64,000 nt of DNA, taken from Tamarix chinensis (lineage: Eukaryota > Streptophyta > Magnoliopsida > Caryophyllales > Tamaricaceae). The stretch spans positions 36,953,063 through 37,017,062 of the forward strand of contig CM060181.1 in NCBI GenBank assembly GCA_030549775.1, in the 5' to 3' direction. The first letter of the stretch is position 1. The number at the start of each line of letters is the position of its first letter. The translations under genes and the position numbers were made by a program. The notes under the pieces are model-generated. The model did not search any database. It saw nothing but the letters and a program-made list of their open reading frames with translations, and was not told the origin of the DNA. Positions 1-13,019 of the stretch are shown here, in pieces.

Positions 1-860
1 TGATAAAAGTTGGAATAAGTACTTGGATGGTAATTAGAAAGAATACTCAGATGTAATTGGAATGAGAATAAAAATAATGATGTGGTAGAATTAGAAGATA
101 AGGAAAAGGATAAAAAAAGAGATATAATGACTATAAGGGAATAACCTAGTTGATTGAGTAAGTTGGAAAATAAGCCCTAATGTTTATTTAGATAACCTTT
201 TTAGTATGTGTGTGTGAATACCTATGATATTATACTATAAAAATGAGAATGATATATTCTGAGTTGCCTTATTTATGCATGATAGTAAATCTTGATGCAT
301 TACTAAACATGATAGAATAATTCCACTCAATTATATGGCAATAGCATGACACATGTTAAGCATTCTAGGATCTTATATGCTTGTGACTTCAATTGAAGAG
401 GCAACTTAGCTTGCTTAGTACTTAGTGTACTGATGTGCCATTTTGCTCATTCACCTGCTCATTCCTACTAGTAGACGGCCATTTGTAGATTTTTGGGGAC
501 GCCTAGTAGTGGGCCTACCTTATCTTGGGTTCGAGTCTTGATAGCATGGACAACTGGAGCTTTTTATGAGGTTTGTGATAGACCATGGTTTTGGGGTCAT
601 TCCCTAACAAATTTTTAATGATAATAGCACTATATTCCTTATTAATAATTCTCCCTTTTTGACTATGTCGATGGTCGTCAAGGTCCTATGTTGTAAATAT
701 TTCTTTCAAATATTTATATAACTAGTCTTTCCCACTCTACTTTATTTGGTTGGTTTGATTTTCAGCCTTGTATCTAATATGGGATGGGTTGTTGACATCT
801 ATCTTGTGTTAGGTACAGCAGTAGCACTCCCTCTTTCCTAAGTATGTTTAGTATTTTCTT
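1..860. other. AT-rich stretch with no recognisable gene
   Basis: I see no coding domain, RNA gene or terminal repeat here. The decayed gypsy reading frame to the right (RNase H part) stops being recognisable near base 860, and the expected integrase domain does not follow on the minus strand. The element therefore looks truncated or interrupted at this point. Confidence 0.5.
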
Positions 861-869
861 CTATCGAAC

Positions 870-3703
870 CATTTTAAAATGAAATTTTTTGGTTATGTTA
901 CACCATGTTTCTAAAATTCTTATGACGGCAAAGAATTTTTTATCATATGTAGAATAATTCAATTTGGCGTCATATAATTTTTCACTAAAGAATGCAATGA
1001 CCCTTTTTTTTTGTGAGTGTACACCTTATATCCCTATCCTACTAGCATTATATGTAACTTCAAATAATTTATCAAATTTGGGTAAAGATAATACCAGTGC
1101 ATTACATAACTCTTCTTTTAAAGTCTTGAAGGCTTTAGTTGTATCCTCACTCTATTTGAACTCACCTTTCTTCATGAGTTGTGTTATTGGTGAATTAATA
1201 GTTGAGAAGTCCTTGATGAATCTTCTATAAAAACTTCCTAAACCATGGACTCACCTTATAAATATCTTTGGTTATTGGCCAATTTCAAATAGCTTGAATC
1301 TTTATGGGATCCATTTTTATACTTTTACTCAAAAGCTTAAAATCCATTTTTCCATTTTCCCATAGAGTTTGACCTCCCTTAGTTTATCAAATAACCTCCT
1401 AAAATGAATAAGAATATCATACTCATTTATACTATACACAAGTATATCATCTTAACTATACCACAATTAAGCTTCCAATTAAAGGTTAAAGAATGTTATT
1501 CATTAGTCTCTTACACAAACTAGGTGTATTACACATAACAAAAGACATCACAATCCATTTATAAAGAATATATTTTGTTTTTATTGCAGTCTTCCATTCA
1601 TCCCCTTCTCTTATTCTCATTTAATGACATCCACTCCTTAAATCAATTTTAGAGAATAATTTCGCTCCACATAATTCATCTAACATATCATCTAATCTCA
1701 ACATAAAAAATCAAGATTTGATAGTTATGTTGTTTATAGTTCTAGATTTAATACACATACGACATGTAACATCTTTTTCAGGAACAGGAGATGCATTCAC
1801 ACAACATAAACTCATGATGTCCCTCATATATCCTTTTTTTTATGAGTTCTTATATTTGTCTCTCTAATTCTTAGCTTCTTCTGGATTAGATCGAAATGTA
1901 GGTCAATTAGGTAAAGACACACTCGGCATTAAGTTTATAGCATGCTTTATTCCTCTTTTAAGTGGTAATCCATGTGGTAAGTCATTAGGAAACACATCAT
2001 GATACTTATTAATAAGCTCACTTAATTGAGGATTATTTCTAGTCTTCTCCCTTTGTAGGGATTTCTTAATAATCATAGCATAAAAACTACCTTATTCTTT
2101 AATAAATTTTATCATAACCTTCTCAAGCAAAAATAATCTCTTTTTATTCCTAACTATGTTCTCATTACCACACTTAGATTTGAGTTCATGCTTTTTTATC
2201 CTTTTCAACTAGATATTCATTAGTAATACCATTATGAATATTACTTATATCATATTAGTAAGGTCCGCCTAATAAGATTCCACATGTATCTATAGACAAA
2301 ACATCACATAGCACATCATCATGATAATTATCAATTCAAAATGAGATTAGGGTTTTTTTGGTTACCTTGAATCCTTTGTCTTTTTTTAATAATTGAAGAG
2401 AAAATGGATTTGGAAGGGGTGTTGTCTTCAATTCCAAATCCTTCACCATCCTCTCCTTCGCCACTAACAATGATAACTGGACAAACCATATCCCCTAATC
2501 TTCCTTTAGTTTTGAATATCTTTTTCACATCGATTGGGTTGTTCACTAGCTTGGACTTAAAGTACTCTTTCCAATTCATAACAATTATTTTCCTCATCAC
2601 ATGTATCTATAGCTTCAATCTCTTGTATGAACAACACTCTTTGGTTGGGAAATTCACAAGAAAAGTGCCTATATCCTAGGCATTTAAAGCATTTTCTTGT
2701 AGAGACCTTATTGACCTTGTTCTAGCCTTTCTCTTCCTGAAAAGATCCTTACTTCTTATCAACATTTGTAGATTTTGAAGTACCCATTCCATACTTTGTA
2801 GTTTCAGTACTTGAGTAATACTTTGTAGAAGATGTACTTTGATTGGCATAAGGCTTATTGGAATTGATTTGATTTTCAAATATCAAAGATATGCTAATCA
2901 TATCATCAAGAGAATCATATAGACAAGTTTCAAATTTGTCCTAAATCATCATATTAAGGCCGCTTAGAAATCTAGCACATGTTAGTTCCTTTTTCTCTTG
3001 GATGTCACATATAAGTGCTAATCTTTCAAGTTTCCTAACATATTCTTCATCATTTATAATTCCTATTCTAAGAGTAGTTAACCTCATATAATTATCTTAT
3101 TCATACTATTTAGGTATAAATTTCTTTCTTAAATGTTTCTTAATTTTATACTTAGATTTGATTTTTGATTTTCCTTCTCTTTCCCTATTCTTTTTCAAGT
3201 TATCATAATATATCCTCACAAACTTCTTAAATTTAAGAGTAATTATCTTACATTTTTGTTCATCATGATAATCTTTGAAATCAAATATAGCCTCTACCTC
3301 ATGTAACAACTCAAGAAATAAATCAACATTGAGTTTACCATCAAAATCGAGAATATCAAGTTTCATACGTTTATCTTCTCTTTGATGATGCTTTGGTTGA
3401 CGGTCATAGAAATTTTGGTAGCTTCCACTCCTTATGACTCATCATCATGTCTACATGTGAGTTTAGATATCTTCCTCTTTCTTGATTAGTTAGTTTTACT
3501 ATTCTTCCCATTCAATCTCCATAGAACTCCCTTTATTGTTGAATATGTTGGATTGTTTGTTGCTCGACAAATTAAGATTCCATTCTTTGTAATTGTGTTT
3601 GCATTGTATGAATTTTCTTAAGTTGAGAAATAGTTGTATCTAGATTGGTTAAGAGCTTTTGGATTACCTCAAACATGGCTTGAAAGTTTGGTTCCCCTTC
3701 CAT
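870..3703 (-). pseudogene. decayed Ty3/gypsy gag-pol (gag, protease region, RT, RNase H)
   Basis: Read on the minus strand, gag starts at 3703 (MEGEPNFQAMFEVIQ). It continues with a retrotransposon gag core at 3366-3106 (KLDILDFDGKLNVDLFLE, then KFVRIYYDNLKK). A damaged zinc knuckle lies near 2660-2720 (CFKCLGYRHFSC; the last Cys position is altered). The RT finger/palm (MLDELCGAKLFSKIDLRSG) is near 1600 and the catalytic DDILVYS, both Asp kept, is near 1440. The [18 protein letters not shown] block is at 1190-1250. RNase H (KFDKLFEV, then AFFSEKLYDAKLNYSTYDK) spans about 1110-930. Stops and frameshifts are scattered throughout, so it is a pseudogene. No integrase is seen before the window edge. 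The clade is not certain, but the gag is unlike the Tekay element further right. Confidence 0.85.
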
Positions 3704-3776
3704 TACTTTGACTCATTAGCACACTTAATCACAAGTTAAAATCCTTAAGGTTTCGGTTAGGAAACCCAAATAAAAA

Positions 3777-3789
3777 AAATGTCACCATT
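3777..3789 (-). other. possible primer-binding site of the left gypsy element
   Basis: Minus-strand TGGTGACA starts two bases after a candidate LTR end (…GGATCA) and lies 75 bases before gag. Position and the leading TGG fit a tRNA primer site, but I cannot assign the tRNA. Confidence 0.35.
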
Positions 3790-5400
3790 TGATCCTTGGT
3801 CATTTCTTACAGGATATTTTAATTACAATGATTCAAACACAGAACAAGAAATCACATATACTACACACAAAAATGAATTATCACACTCTACACCTTTATT
3901 ACTGAGTTCTTGATGTAGAATTCAGCAAGGTTATATTCATTCAATTTGAGACACTGTCAACTATCATGCACGTTATTATGTTTCTTTATGAAATATAATC
4001 AAATTAAAAATAATACATTAATCTACCCATAGCCTATGAAAATATTTTACAAATAGTGTTTACCAAACTAGTAGCCACACATGGCTTTAAGCTTAATAAA
4101 ATCAAACACACACTTAAAAAAAATTCTAGATCAACTAAGTGGTGTTACAAATAAAACACATACACAATTGATTTCAATATGTATATTGATCTCCACACGT
4201 GATAATTAAGCAAAAATACTATCCTAAACATGTAAGAATTCGTGTAGAATGAATACTATTAATCCAAATATTACACACATAACATTTCTTCCTTATATCT
4301 TCAAAGAAAAAAAATCTCATGCTCTAGTTTTCTTGCTAATTTTTTTGTTTTTTTGCATGCAGTTATTCGAGATTTTTTGCAATATTTATACGTTATATTA
4401 TATACACCATGCATTTCATACGAGAGATCATTCAAATGTGTTCAAGATTCAAATAAAATCAACCAAATTCAAATAAAAGAAATAAGAAAGATCAAGAATC
4501 CTTGATAAAGAACTGATGGTGATGTATTAATGATGTCAAACTTGATGATGAAGTTTTTCTACCAAAGATGTCGAGTCTAATATTATTTTTAATACCAAAG
4601 TTGATGTGGAAGATAATGAATGATTTATCTTCTATGATGTAAGACCATTTATCTTGTGACTTAGGTAGAAAATTCTGGTTCTAAGATGTTGGAAATGTTG
4701 ATTATGATTGATGGCTTCATTTGCACTTTGATAGTTTGATATTGATCTACTCCAAGATAAAATTGATTCAATAGAGAAATCACTTAGTTTTCTCTAGAGA
4801 ACAATCTTCAACTTCTCAAGAGAACTCTAACTTGATGTATAAGAGAAAATAAACTCAAAATTTAGCTCTTAATGGTGATTTTATTGATTGGTTTTCGTTT
4901 TTTGTTATGAATGTAAAAGGCACCTTAGATACATTAACTAAGCCAATCTAACTAGCCTAATTAACAAAGATAAACTAGAGTGCACACCTATATTATATAT
5001 ATAGCTATAGTTATAAATCACAAACTTTACAAAGTGTAAATTAAAATAACAAAGCTACATAAAACCTTAAGTACATAATACATTGAATAAACATATGTAA
5101 ACAAGCTTTGAGTCTTATAGTTTTGTCTTTAATGCAAATTTATAATCCTTATAATGATATTGTCTTGTACACTAGATATATTTGGTGGTGTGATCTTGCA
5201 AACATATGTAATATCTATAAGAGTTACTTAACAAAATATTATAAGTATTAGAATCTTCAAGAATAATTAGAACCATCTCTAAGTATGGTAACTTATGTTC
5301 TTCAATATTGGAAGAATGAGATTGAGATACTCCTACATTAGTGAGAGAAGGTGAAGAATTCCTCAATACTACTTTAGGGGAATTTTTAGCTAAATAAATT
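3790..5400 (-). repeat. 5' LTR (approximate) of the left gypsy element
   Basis: This lies directly upstream of the candidate primer site and gag on the minus strand. It contains a TATA-like run (CTATATATATAATATAGG, minus strand, about 4985-5005) suitable for the U3/R boundary. The right-hand boundary is not resolved. It could merge with the LTR fragment that ends at 5766, which would make the LTR about 2 kb. No second copy is visible in the window for comparison. Confidence 0.45.
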
Positions 5401-5766
5401 CAATGACTGATCCAAATAATATAAAAATAATCCCAAATCAACAAAATATGCTTAATCGCATAAATAAATTATAATTAGAAGTTTTCATAATCATGGAAAA
5501 GATATTGGAGTAAAAGTTAGAAAATGATATGAAACTGTAGGATAATCAGTCAATTGGTTTAGACAAACTAGTAAACTATTTTATTGCTAAATAAAAGTGT
5601 CAATCTTTGAGTGTATTGGTTGATCGGTTAGGGTAATCAATCGACTAGTATGCCTAAAATTTACATTATTTTTAAAATTTTAAGCTATTTTCAAATCTAA
5701 AACTACTTTATTTATATTAACATAATTTTAAATACATTTTGAAGAATTTTAAGATGTGGTATTATA
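5400..5766 (-). repeat. LTR 5'-end fragment of the TATAATRCC family, minus orientation
   Basis: Read on the minus strand from 5766 it begins TATAATACCACATC and is followed by AT-rich DNA. Short degenerate motifs of the type CGATTGATTACC / ACTAGTCGATTG come next, as in the LTRs starting at 48399 and 61774. How far left it extends is unclear. Confidence 0.4.
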
Positions 5767-6829
5767 ATTTTAGTTTTTGTTAAACTCAAATGGATCATTT
5801 TGGTAATTGATTGTTGCTAGAATAACCAATAAGTATTCCTCTTATTATCACCATCTAGATGTTTTTAATACATAGATTGGCTCTTACCTTCTTCATTAAT
5901 GAGCTCACGGTTTTGTTCCTCTATTCTTTTAGTTTAGAAAAGGTGAGAAATCACGTTTAACAAATTCTCTATCTACAATCTCCCAGTTAAATTATCAAAT
6001 TAGCTCGATTGTGTGACATCCCAGTTAAAAAAGTAAAATAGTTTGAGGAGTCATGTTTGCCTTTTGAGTGATCCCATCAAACAATAGGAATATATTTTTT
6101 TCTATGATTAATTTGTACGCATCAAATTTAGTGGTAAATGAGTGTGCTATTAGCTACGAGAAATATATGATGGACTCGACCTATAGTTTCCCAAACCAAC
6201 ACAGGGTTCTCCACACTTGATATTGTTGGAAAAGTTGTATATATGCATGGTTTCCTTCATTGCTCCTACCAGTAGCATTATGTTGTAAGACATGATCATC
6301 TAGTTCAAATATGCTCCATTCATCAAAAGTCTCAATCTAAGGCATTATAGTTCTCGAATAACTATGAATATCCTTCAGCTGATCTCCAAAGTAGTGGAAC
6401 ATATTTCCCATTTGAATATACTTGTACATCACTTGGGTCATTAATAATGCCTAGAACTGAGGGCCTCGGGTATTTGTTATCTACCATTTTCCTTGTAACT
6501 TTTTCAACCACTATTCACACTTTCTTCATTCATGCCCTTAACTTTCCTTCCCTTATATATCTTCCATCTTGGTTCTCCTGCACATATATATTCTTCATGT
6601 GCTATTTCATGTATTAGTACAATATTGATATTCAAGAAGCTCCTCTTGAACTAGGGTGCTTCATAAGCTTTTTATTTTATTTTTACTTTGTCAATATTCT
6701 TGGATGCTTGTACATCCTCCAAGATATAATGACAATATAGCTAAATAGGCTTGAATGAGATGTATATTCTGGCAATATATTACATTGGAATAAGATATGC
6801 TCCATAATAATAATAATTGGAGTGTCTGT
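5767..6829. other. unassigned sequence between an LTR fragment and copia RT
   Basis: The copia reading frame from the right is lost near 6830, before the YVDD-type catalytic block. No RNase H or 3' LTR matching the LTR at 40410 is found. A minus-strand open stretch near 6480-6690 (EEYICAGEPRWKIYKGRE) is not a family I recognise. The copia 3' part has probably been deleted or replaced. Confidence 0.4.
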
Positions 6830-7712
6830 TAGAATAGTCTAAGGTTTGCCACTAAACCTTTTTAGTAAAAAGTGAGTAATCATATTTGATTGTGTATAGC
6901 CATAAGAGAGCAAAGATGATGATAATTTGGCACACCACTACAATGAGGCTTGCTTGAAGGCATAAAGTGATATATGTAACTTACGAGCATGAGAAGGGGG
7001 TATTTAGTCCCTAAGGAGGTTTCATCTAGATATCTTCATATGAATCACCATGAAGGAAGACATTATTCACATCAAATTTCTGAATATACCATCCTTTTTT
7101 TCACATCTACAACCAATATACTCATAATGGTCGTTATGCGCACCATAGGGGAAAATGTTTCCTTGAAGTCCTTACCAACCCATTGAGTAGAACCACTTAC
7201 TACAAGGCAGGCTTTGTACCTCTCAATACTTCCATCTACTTGATATTTGACCTTATATACCCATTGGCAACCAATAGGTCATTTACCTTTGGGTAATGGA
7301 ATGACCTCCCAAGTTCTATTTGCATTGAGGGCCTCAAATTCATTGTCCATGGTTTTCTACCAATACGGATGGGTCACTAATTTCTCGTTAGTAATAGGCT
7401 TAGGCATGAAATAAGTGGTGTGGGAGTGAAAGGAAAAAAGATGGTTTATTATGAGCAAATCCATTAGTAAGAGTGTGAGTACAATATGCAGGGGAGGAAA
7501 TTGAATAATAACACATGCAGTTGCAAAAATAATCTTTTAAATGTGAGGGTACATGAATGAGTTTGCAAGACCTTCTCATAGGGTGTGAATAGGCTGTGTT
7601 TTGGGTTCACGAAGAGCATGGGGGACATTTTGAGGTTACCAAACTAGAGAAAAAGACTAGTTGGGAAAAGGTAGGTTGTATTTCAGTTTTCATTCAAGGA
7701 GGTGAAGGTTCG
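6830..7712 (-). pseudogene. Ty1/copia reverse transcriptase, N-terminal part (piece 3 of split copia)
   Basis: The minus-strand translation gives the RVT_2 start: EFEALNANRTWEVIPLPKG, PIGCQWVYKVKYQVDGSIER, YKACLVV and FKETFSPMVRITT between about 7350 and 7120. DVNNVFLHGD follows near 7065 with several stops. This is the classic copia RT N-terminus. The catalytic YVDD block is missing, because homology ends near 6830. It continues the integrase piece at 13121-14648 across a solo LTR inserted at 7713. In-frame stops at expected Trp/Gln codons show long decay. Confidence 0.85.
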
Positions 7713-8035
7713 TGTAATCCTTCGAAATTTTAAAAACCTATAATTTAATAAATAAATTTTATTTGGGATAAATTAGCCTTTAAATCTATTTAATTTAATT
7801 ATTTTATGGATTTTTGAGTATATAAAATTGGGTATAAATATTTAATAAATTAAAATAAATATTTTGTTATTTTATCACACTCTTATTATTTAAATATTTT
7901 TTCAAACCATTATTTTACTAAAATTATCCTTTTTAAACCCTTATATTTTAATTATATTAAATTAAATTATTAAATAAATTTGTTACCCAAAAATATTATA
8001 CTTTATTATTTTATAAATTAAATTATTTTATTTAA

Positions 8036-9290
8036 TACAATTTTCCTTTTCTTTTTCCTTTTTCCCTTTTTCCTTCTCCTTTTTCTTCTTTTTCTCTTTT
8101 CTTTCTTTTTCCTTTTCTTTCCTTGGGTTGTTGGCTGGCCTGGCCTGCCCCTTTCCCCCTGAGCTTGGGTCGTTGGCTCGTTTTCCTTCCTCTCGCTTGT
8201 GTCACTAGCTTGTCTCCCTATTTCGTTTCTTTCCTTTCTTCCTCAACCGGGCCGACCCACACCCTTTTCCCTTCGGCCGCTCGCTCGCGCCCAACCTCCC
8301 CCTCCCCTTCTTCTCTCTTTCTTCTTCTTCCTTTTTTCATAGCAAAAATCCTGACCACCCCGCCATGTCCGCCACCCTACCTGCAACCCCCTCTCCCCTA
8401 TTGATCTCCCTAACTCTCTCTCTCTCTCTCCAACCATTTCTTTGCCCCATCCTGGCCCCACCATCTCTCATTTCCCCATTCCCTGCCATCGCCATTCCCC
8501 TCTCTTCTCCTCCCTCCCCTGCCATAGCCATTCCCCTACCACCTTGCCGCCGCCCTATCCAGCCACCCTATCTCCTCCTCTCTCTTCCTCTTTTTCTTCT
8601 TCTTCCTTCCCTGCCTCATTCTACATTTTCTCGAGCCTCACATGCCTTCTCTGACCTCCTTTTCTCCCTTTCTTCTCCTCCCATCTCTCACCCTGTTTTT
8701 ACTTTTCCACCCCATTCTGCCACTATCGCCGCCTCACCAGCCACCTGCACCACCCCTGCCACCCTCTACTTTACCCGTGAACCATCACAGTACCCCTCGA
8801 GCCACCCTGCAGCCTCCTTCTTCCTCCTCTCTTCTTTTTCTCTTCTTTCCCTCCCTTCTCGGCAACCACCCTGTACTCCCTTGATCCGCTGTCGTCCTGC
8901 TCCTTCTGCCACCACCTAAGCCACCAAACTAATCCTTGAAACCCCCTCTACCACCCCCAAACCTCCTTTGGTCGAAACCACCACTCGAAGGCCCTTCATT
9001 TTCCCCCTCCCCTTTCCTTCCTCCTCAGCCCATCCCTCTTTACGCACCTCGGCAACCCCACTTCGCAACCTCACTGTCGCCTCCTTCGTTGCCCTTAGCC
9101 ACCTTCAACCCATCCCTAGCCACCACCTACACCCCCTCTCCATCTCTGCACTCATCCCTTCCCCCAAATCCTCCCCTATACATCTTCTTTCCCAGCCCCA
9201 AACCACTAACCCGAAAATGTCCATTTTCCTTCCTTTCACTCACTTTTGAGCCACTCCCCTCATTCCTTTGCATGCAGCTGATGTTGCATG
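8036..9290 (+). other. pyrimidine-rich block of solo LTR 1 with long stop-free frames
   Basis: A C/T-rich block about 1.2 kb long. Open frames such as 8365-8919 are rich in Pro, Ser and Leu purely because of this composition. Related LTRs in this window have the same type of block in the same place. A degenerate TATA (TATACATC) sits near 9176. I do not regard these frames as genes. Confidence 0.6.
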
Positions 9291-9929
9291 AGTAGTATGA
9301 GCTGCTGCATTTTCTTGATTTAATTGGTTAATAATTTTAAGGTATAATAATATTTTAAGTTAATTATTTGATTAATTCAGTGTTATAAAGTCTTGCACTT
9401 GGTTTTCTCTTATTTATAATATAATCAATTTTGATATTATTTTTAGGTATTGGTTTTGATAATAAAATCTTGAACCTTTAACCGGAATACAGGTAAGGTT
9501 TATTTTTGCGGGAATCAAGGTAACCGTTAAATCCCACTTAAACGCATGAATTAACGTATGTTAGCACATTAGGATTTTTAATACATTATTATGCTTAATA
9601 TATGTTGTTTAATATCATATGCATAGTTTATTGTGATGTTTGATAAAAAGAAGCATGTTAGGTTATATGTTATGTATGGAAATATTGTTTAAGGTAAGAG
9701 TTTGGTTGTTAATGAAAATGTTAAGTATTATGCTATTGAGATCTTTAATGTATGGTTAATAATTTGTGAGCCTTAGGGGTATTTTAGTAATGTATCTTGT
9801 GCAAGAATATGGCCTAGTATATATATGGGTGCTAATAAGTATTATATTAAATATGAGAGTTGTGGATGAGGTATTAGTATTAATATTTTATGTAGTAATG
9901 ATAATTTAATGTAAGTGGTGTACTAAGGG

Positions 9930-10850
9930 GCGAAATTGTAATTTTTAATTAAAGAGGGTATTATGGTAATTTTAGAGGTAAGGACAAAGTGGTAATTTTG
10001 TAATTAAAGGGTAAAAGGGTAATTTTGGAATTAAAGGATAAATTGGTAATATTATAATTCAAGGGTAAAATGGTAATTTCATGATTAAAGGGTAAAATGG
10101 TAGATTTTTTAATTAAATGGGGCAAAATGGTAATTTTGTAATTTAATGGCAAAATGGTAAATTTTTTATTAAAGGGCAAAATGGTAAATTTGTGATTGAA
10201 GGGCAAAGTGGTAATTTCGGAAGAAAAGGGTAATATGGTAATTTCTTAATAAAAGGGTGATATGGTAATTTTGCAGTTAAAGGGAAAAATGGTAATTTTA
10301 TGATAAAAGGAAAAAATGGTAATTTTGTAATAAAAGGGTAAAATGGTAATTTGGTAATGAGAGGGCAAAATGGAAATTTTGAAATTAAAAGAGGTCAAAT
10401 GGTAATTCCGTAATTAAGGATAAAATGATAATCTTATAAGTGAAAGGGTGTTATGGTAATTTTTGGAAGTTAAGGGGCAAAATGGTAAATTTAAAAATAA
10501 AGGGGTAAAATGGTAATTTTATAAATGAAAGGGTTAAAAGTGGAAATTGGAAAAGAGTAACTTGGTAATTATAATAATTGGGAAGGGTAAAATGATAATT
10601 TAATAAAAGAGAAGGGTAAAATGATAATTTACTAATGGAAAAGGGTAAAATGGTAAATATGATAAATGTGAGGGGTAATTTGGTAATTTAACCAACTAAA
10701 TGGGTAATTTGGTAATTAGGATAATGAACAGGGGTAATTTGGTAATTTAACCAACTAAAGGGCAATTTGTTAATTATAATAAAGGAAATGGGAAAATTGG
10801 TAATCTAACCAACCAAATGAGAAATATATTAAGTGTAACAATTACGAAGG
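9930..10850 (+). repeat. minisatellite, unit about 22-28 bp (AAAGGGTAAAATGGTAATTT)
   Basis: Roughly 35 imperfect units built around GGTAAAATGGTAATTTTG run head to tail, with unit length varying and decay increasing toward the right. It lies inside solo LTR 1, downstream of its pyrimidine-rich block. Confidence 0.85.
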
Positions 10851-11889
10851 GTGATTAGTGGCCTAACAAGTGTGGGAGATAGCTCGGTAACCTAAACCGA
10901 GTAAGGGTGTAGCTAAGACCAAATATGTGTTATGTTTCCTACATGCCTTGGATGTCCTATATAATTATATGTCGTCTTCTATATGCTATTATCTTACCTG
11001 TTTCATGTGTGGCTCGGCTTGGAACAAAGGTATGTTCATGTGCCCTCTTTTGGTTTGTGCTAATATGGATATTTTGTAAGTTATGATGTGATGTGATGTG
11101 GCCCTTTAGCACATGCATGCTAGGATAATTAATGTGGTGATGTGGGATGGAGGCATGAAAAAGAGAAATGGGAGAGAAAGATAACCAAGGAGAAGTAGGT
11201 TGGCTAACGTAGGTAAGGATGACCTAAATAATCCATGATCCATAAGTGGGTGAGTAAAAGGGGACATAAGTAAAATGAAAGAGTGGAAGAATCGAGGGTT
11301 TGCATGGGATGGTTAGAGTCCACATGTGGGCAAACTTTACGTATGGAAAGTTGCCTCGGGGTGTGAGGAAGGTAATAGAAGTGTTTTTTGGGTGTCTGAG
11401 AGCTTCGGGCGAAAAATAGTACTTGGGATAGTATAAGGGTGCGTAGGAGACCAAGCTAGGGTTTGGGAGGAAACCCTAATTTGAGAAGTTGGAAAAAGAA
11501 AAAGAAAATAATTAAAAATAAATGAGAATGAGTGGGGTGTGAAGTGAGAGTTGAATATAAGGGTCGTGACGCATGGAGTATTGAAATAGTGTGGGATGTG
11601 TAAGGCAGAGAAGGATGGGCCACATAGGCCTAGATTAGGGTTTTTGGAGAAACCCTAAGGTAAGGCGGTGAGTGGGCTTGACCCACACACTTAGGAGTTG
11701 GGCTCTCGGTGTGAGAAGTTGGATTAAGGGAAGGATGTCGGGGTGAGTTAGGAGGTGCAGAAGTCCCAAAATATGGGACAGGCCCTCCCGGGAGGATAAG
11801 TGTGGATCTAGTTAGCCATGCATGTCAAGGGTGAAATACTTTTGAATAAGATACGAATAAGACACTAATCACTTGAAGAGGAGGATGTT

Positions 11890-12385
11890 GAGCCGGACCC
11901 AGACCGGTCCACCGATGAATAATAGTGGTCAAGAGCGTTATGCTCTGTATGTATTTCCGGTCCATCGGCTATAATAGTGGGGGGATTCCGTGCTCAGCAA
12001 ACCAAATGTAATAATGATAAGACATGGGGAAGACACCAATCACTTACAGTGGAATACCTAGTGGGTCGGGGCCAGAACGGTCCATCGGCGAATAATAATG
12101 GCCAGGAGCATTCTACCCTATATGTATTTTCGGTCCACCGGCTATAATAGTAGGGGATTCTGTGCTCAACAAACCAAATGTAATAACGATAAGACATGGG
12201 GAAGACACTAATCACTTACAGTGGAACACGTTGTTAGTCGGGGCCAAACCGATCCACCGACGAATAATAGTGGCCATGAGCGTTCTGCCCTGGAGACCGG
12301 TCCACCGACGAATAATAGTGGTCAGGAGCATTCTACCCTGTATGTATTTTCGGTCCACCGGCTATAATAGTGGGGTTCCCGCACT
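11890..12385 (+). repeat. CCGGTCCACCGG / AATAATAGTGG array in solo LTR 1
   Basis: Four or five imperfect copies of a module carry GGTCCACCGRCGAATAATAG, then GGCCAGGAGCRTTCTRCCCT, then CGGTCCACCGGCTATAATAG. They lie within a larger repeat of about 165 bp. The same module appears inverted in solo LTR 2 and diverged in other LTRs of this window. Confidence 0.85.
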
Positions 12386-12973
12386 CACATGGACATTTAT
12401 AATCCGAGATGATTAATTAATGATGGACTAATGTCCTTAAGGCCCTAAAAGTATCGATTATTCATTATGGCCTGTTAATATTTGGTTGACTTGTTAAGTA
12501 TGCGAGTGTACGAAAGTGAATGTTACGTATACACCATTAATATCTTATTGACTTGTTGAATATATGAATGTATAGGTCTGAATATCATGTTTACACCTGT
12601 CGTTATGTATGGATATAGTATTATATCATGTGTTACATTACGTGCCTACTTTAAGTGTATTTTTAAAGGATTACTTAGTACCGTAGTACTGAAGGGTTCC
12701 ATTCGTGGGGCATCTGCCTATTCAATGGGCAGTGTCCCTTGCAGGTCATTTTTAGGAGCTATTCAATTGGACCTGCGGGAAAGTGCGTAACGAACTATTC
12801 AGAAAGTCCTAGGGTTGTATTCCTTCCATTTTTAAACCTTAGTTTTGATGTAGCCTTCGTTTTCTTGTAACCACCATTGGTGGATTATATTATTATAAAA
12901 TGTTTACTTACGCTACTCTGATTTAAATATGTTTGAATTTCTCATAAATTATATTTTACTCTCTTAGCCTTAG

Positions 12974-13019
12974 CACTTGGTACTGAAATGGTAGAAGTGA
13001 ACCGGTCTGGTACTAAGTG
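12974..13019 (+). other. conserved LTR 3'-end hairpin (solo LTR 1)
   Basis: CACTTGGTACT at the left pairs with GGTACTAAGTG at the right through 11 positions, two of them G-U. It ends 101 bases before the LTR 3' end, the same spacing as in solo LTR 2. Confidence 0.6.

Noticed and set aside
6013..6060. LTR start at TGTGACATCCCAG
   Set aside because: No matching 3' end, target duplication or related internal features nearby.
8365..8919. 184-codon Pro/Ser/Leu-rich open frame
   Set aside because: Absence of stops follows from the C/T-rich composition; several overlapping frames are open at once and no domain is visible.
9930..10850. CRISPR-like array
   Set aside because: Units are contiguous and degenerate with no unique spacers, and the window is plant nuclear DNA.
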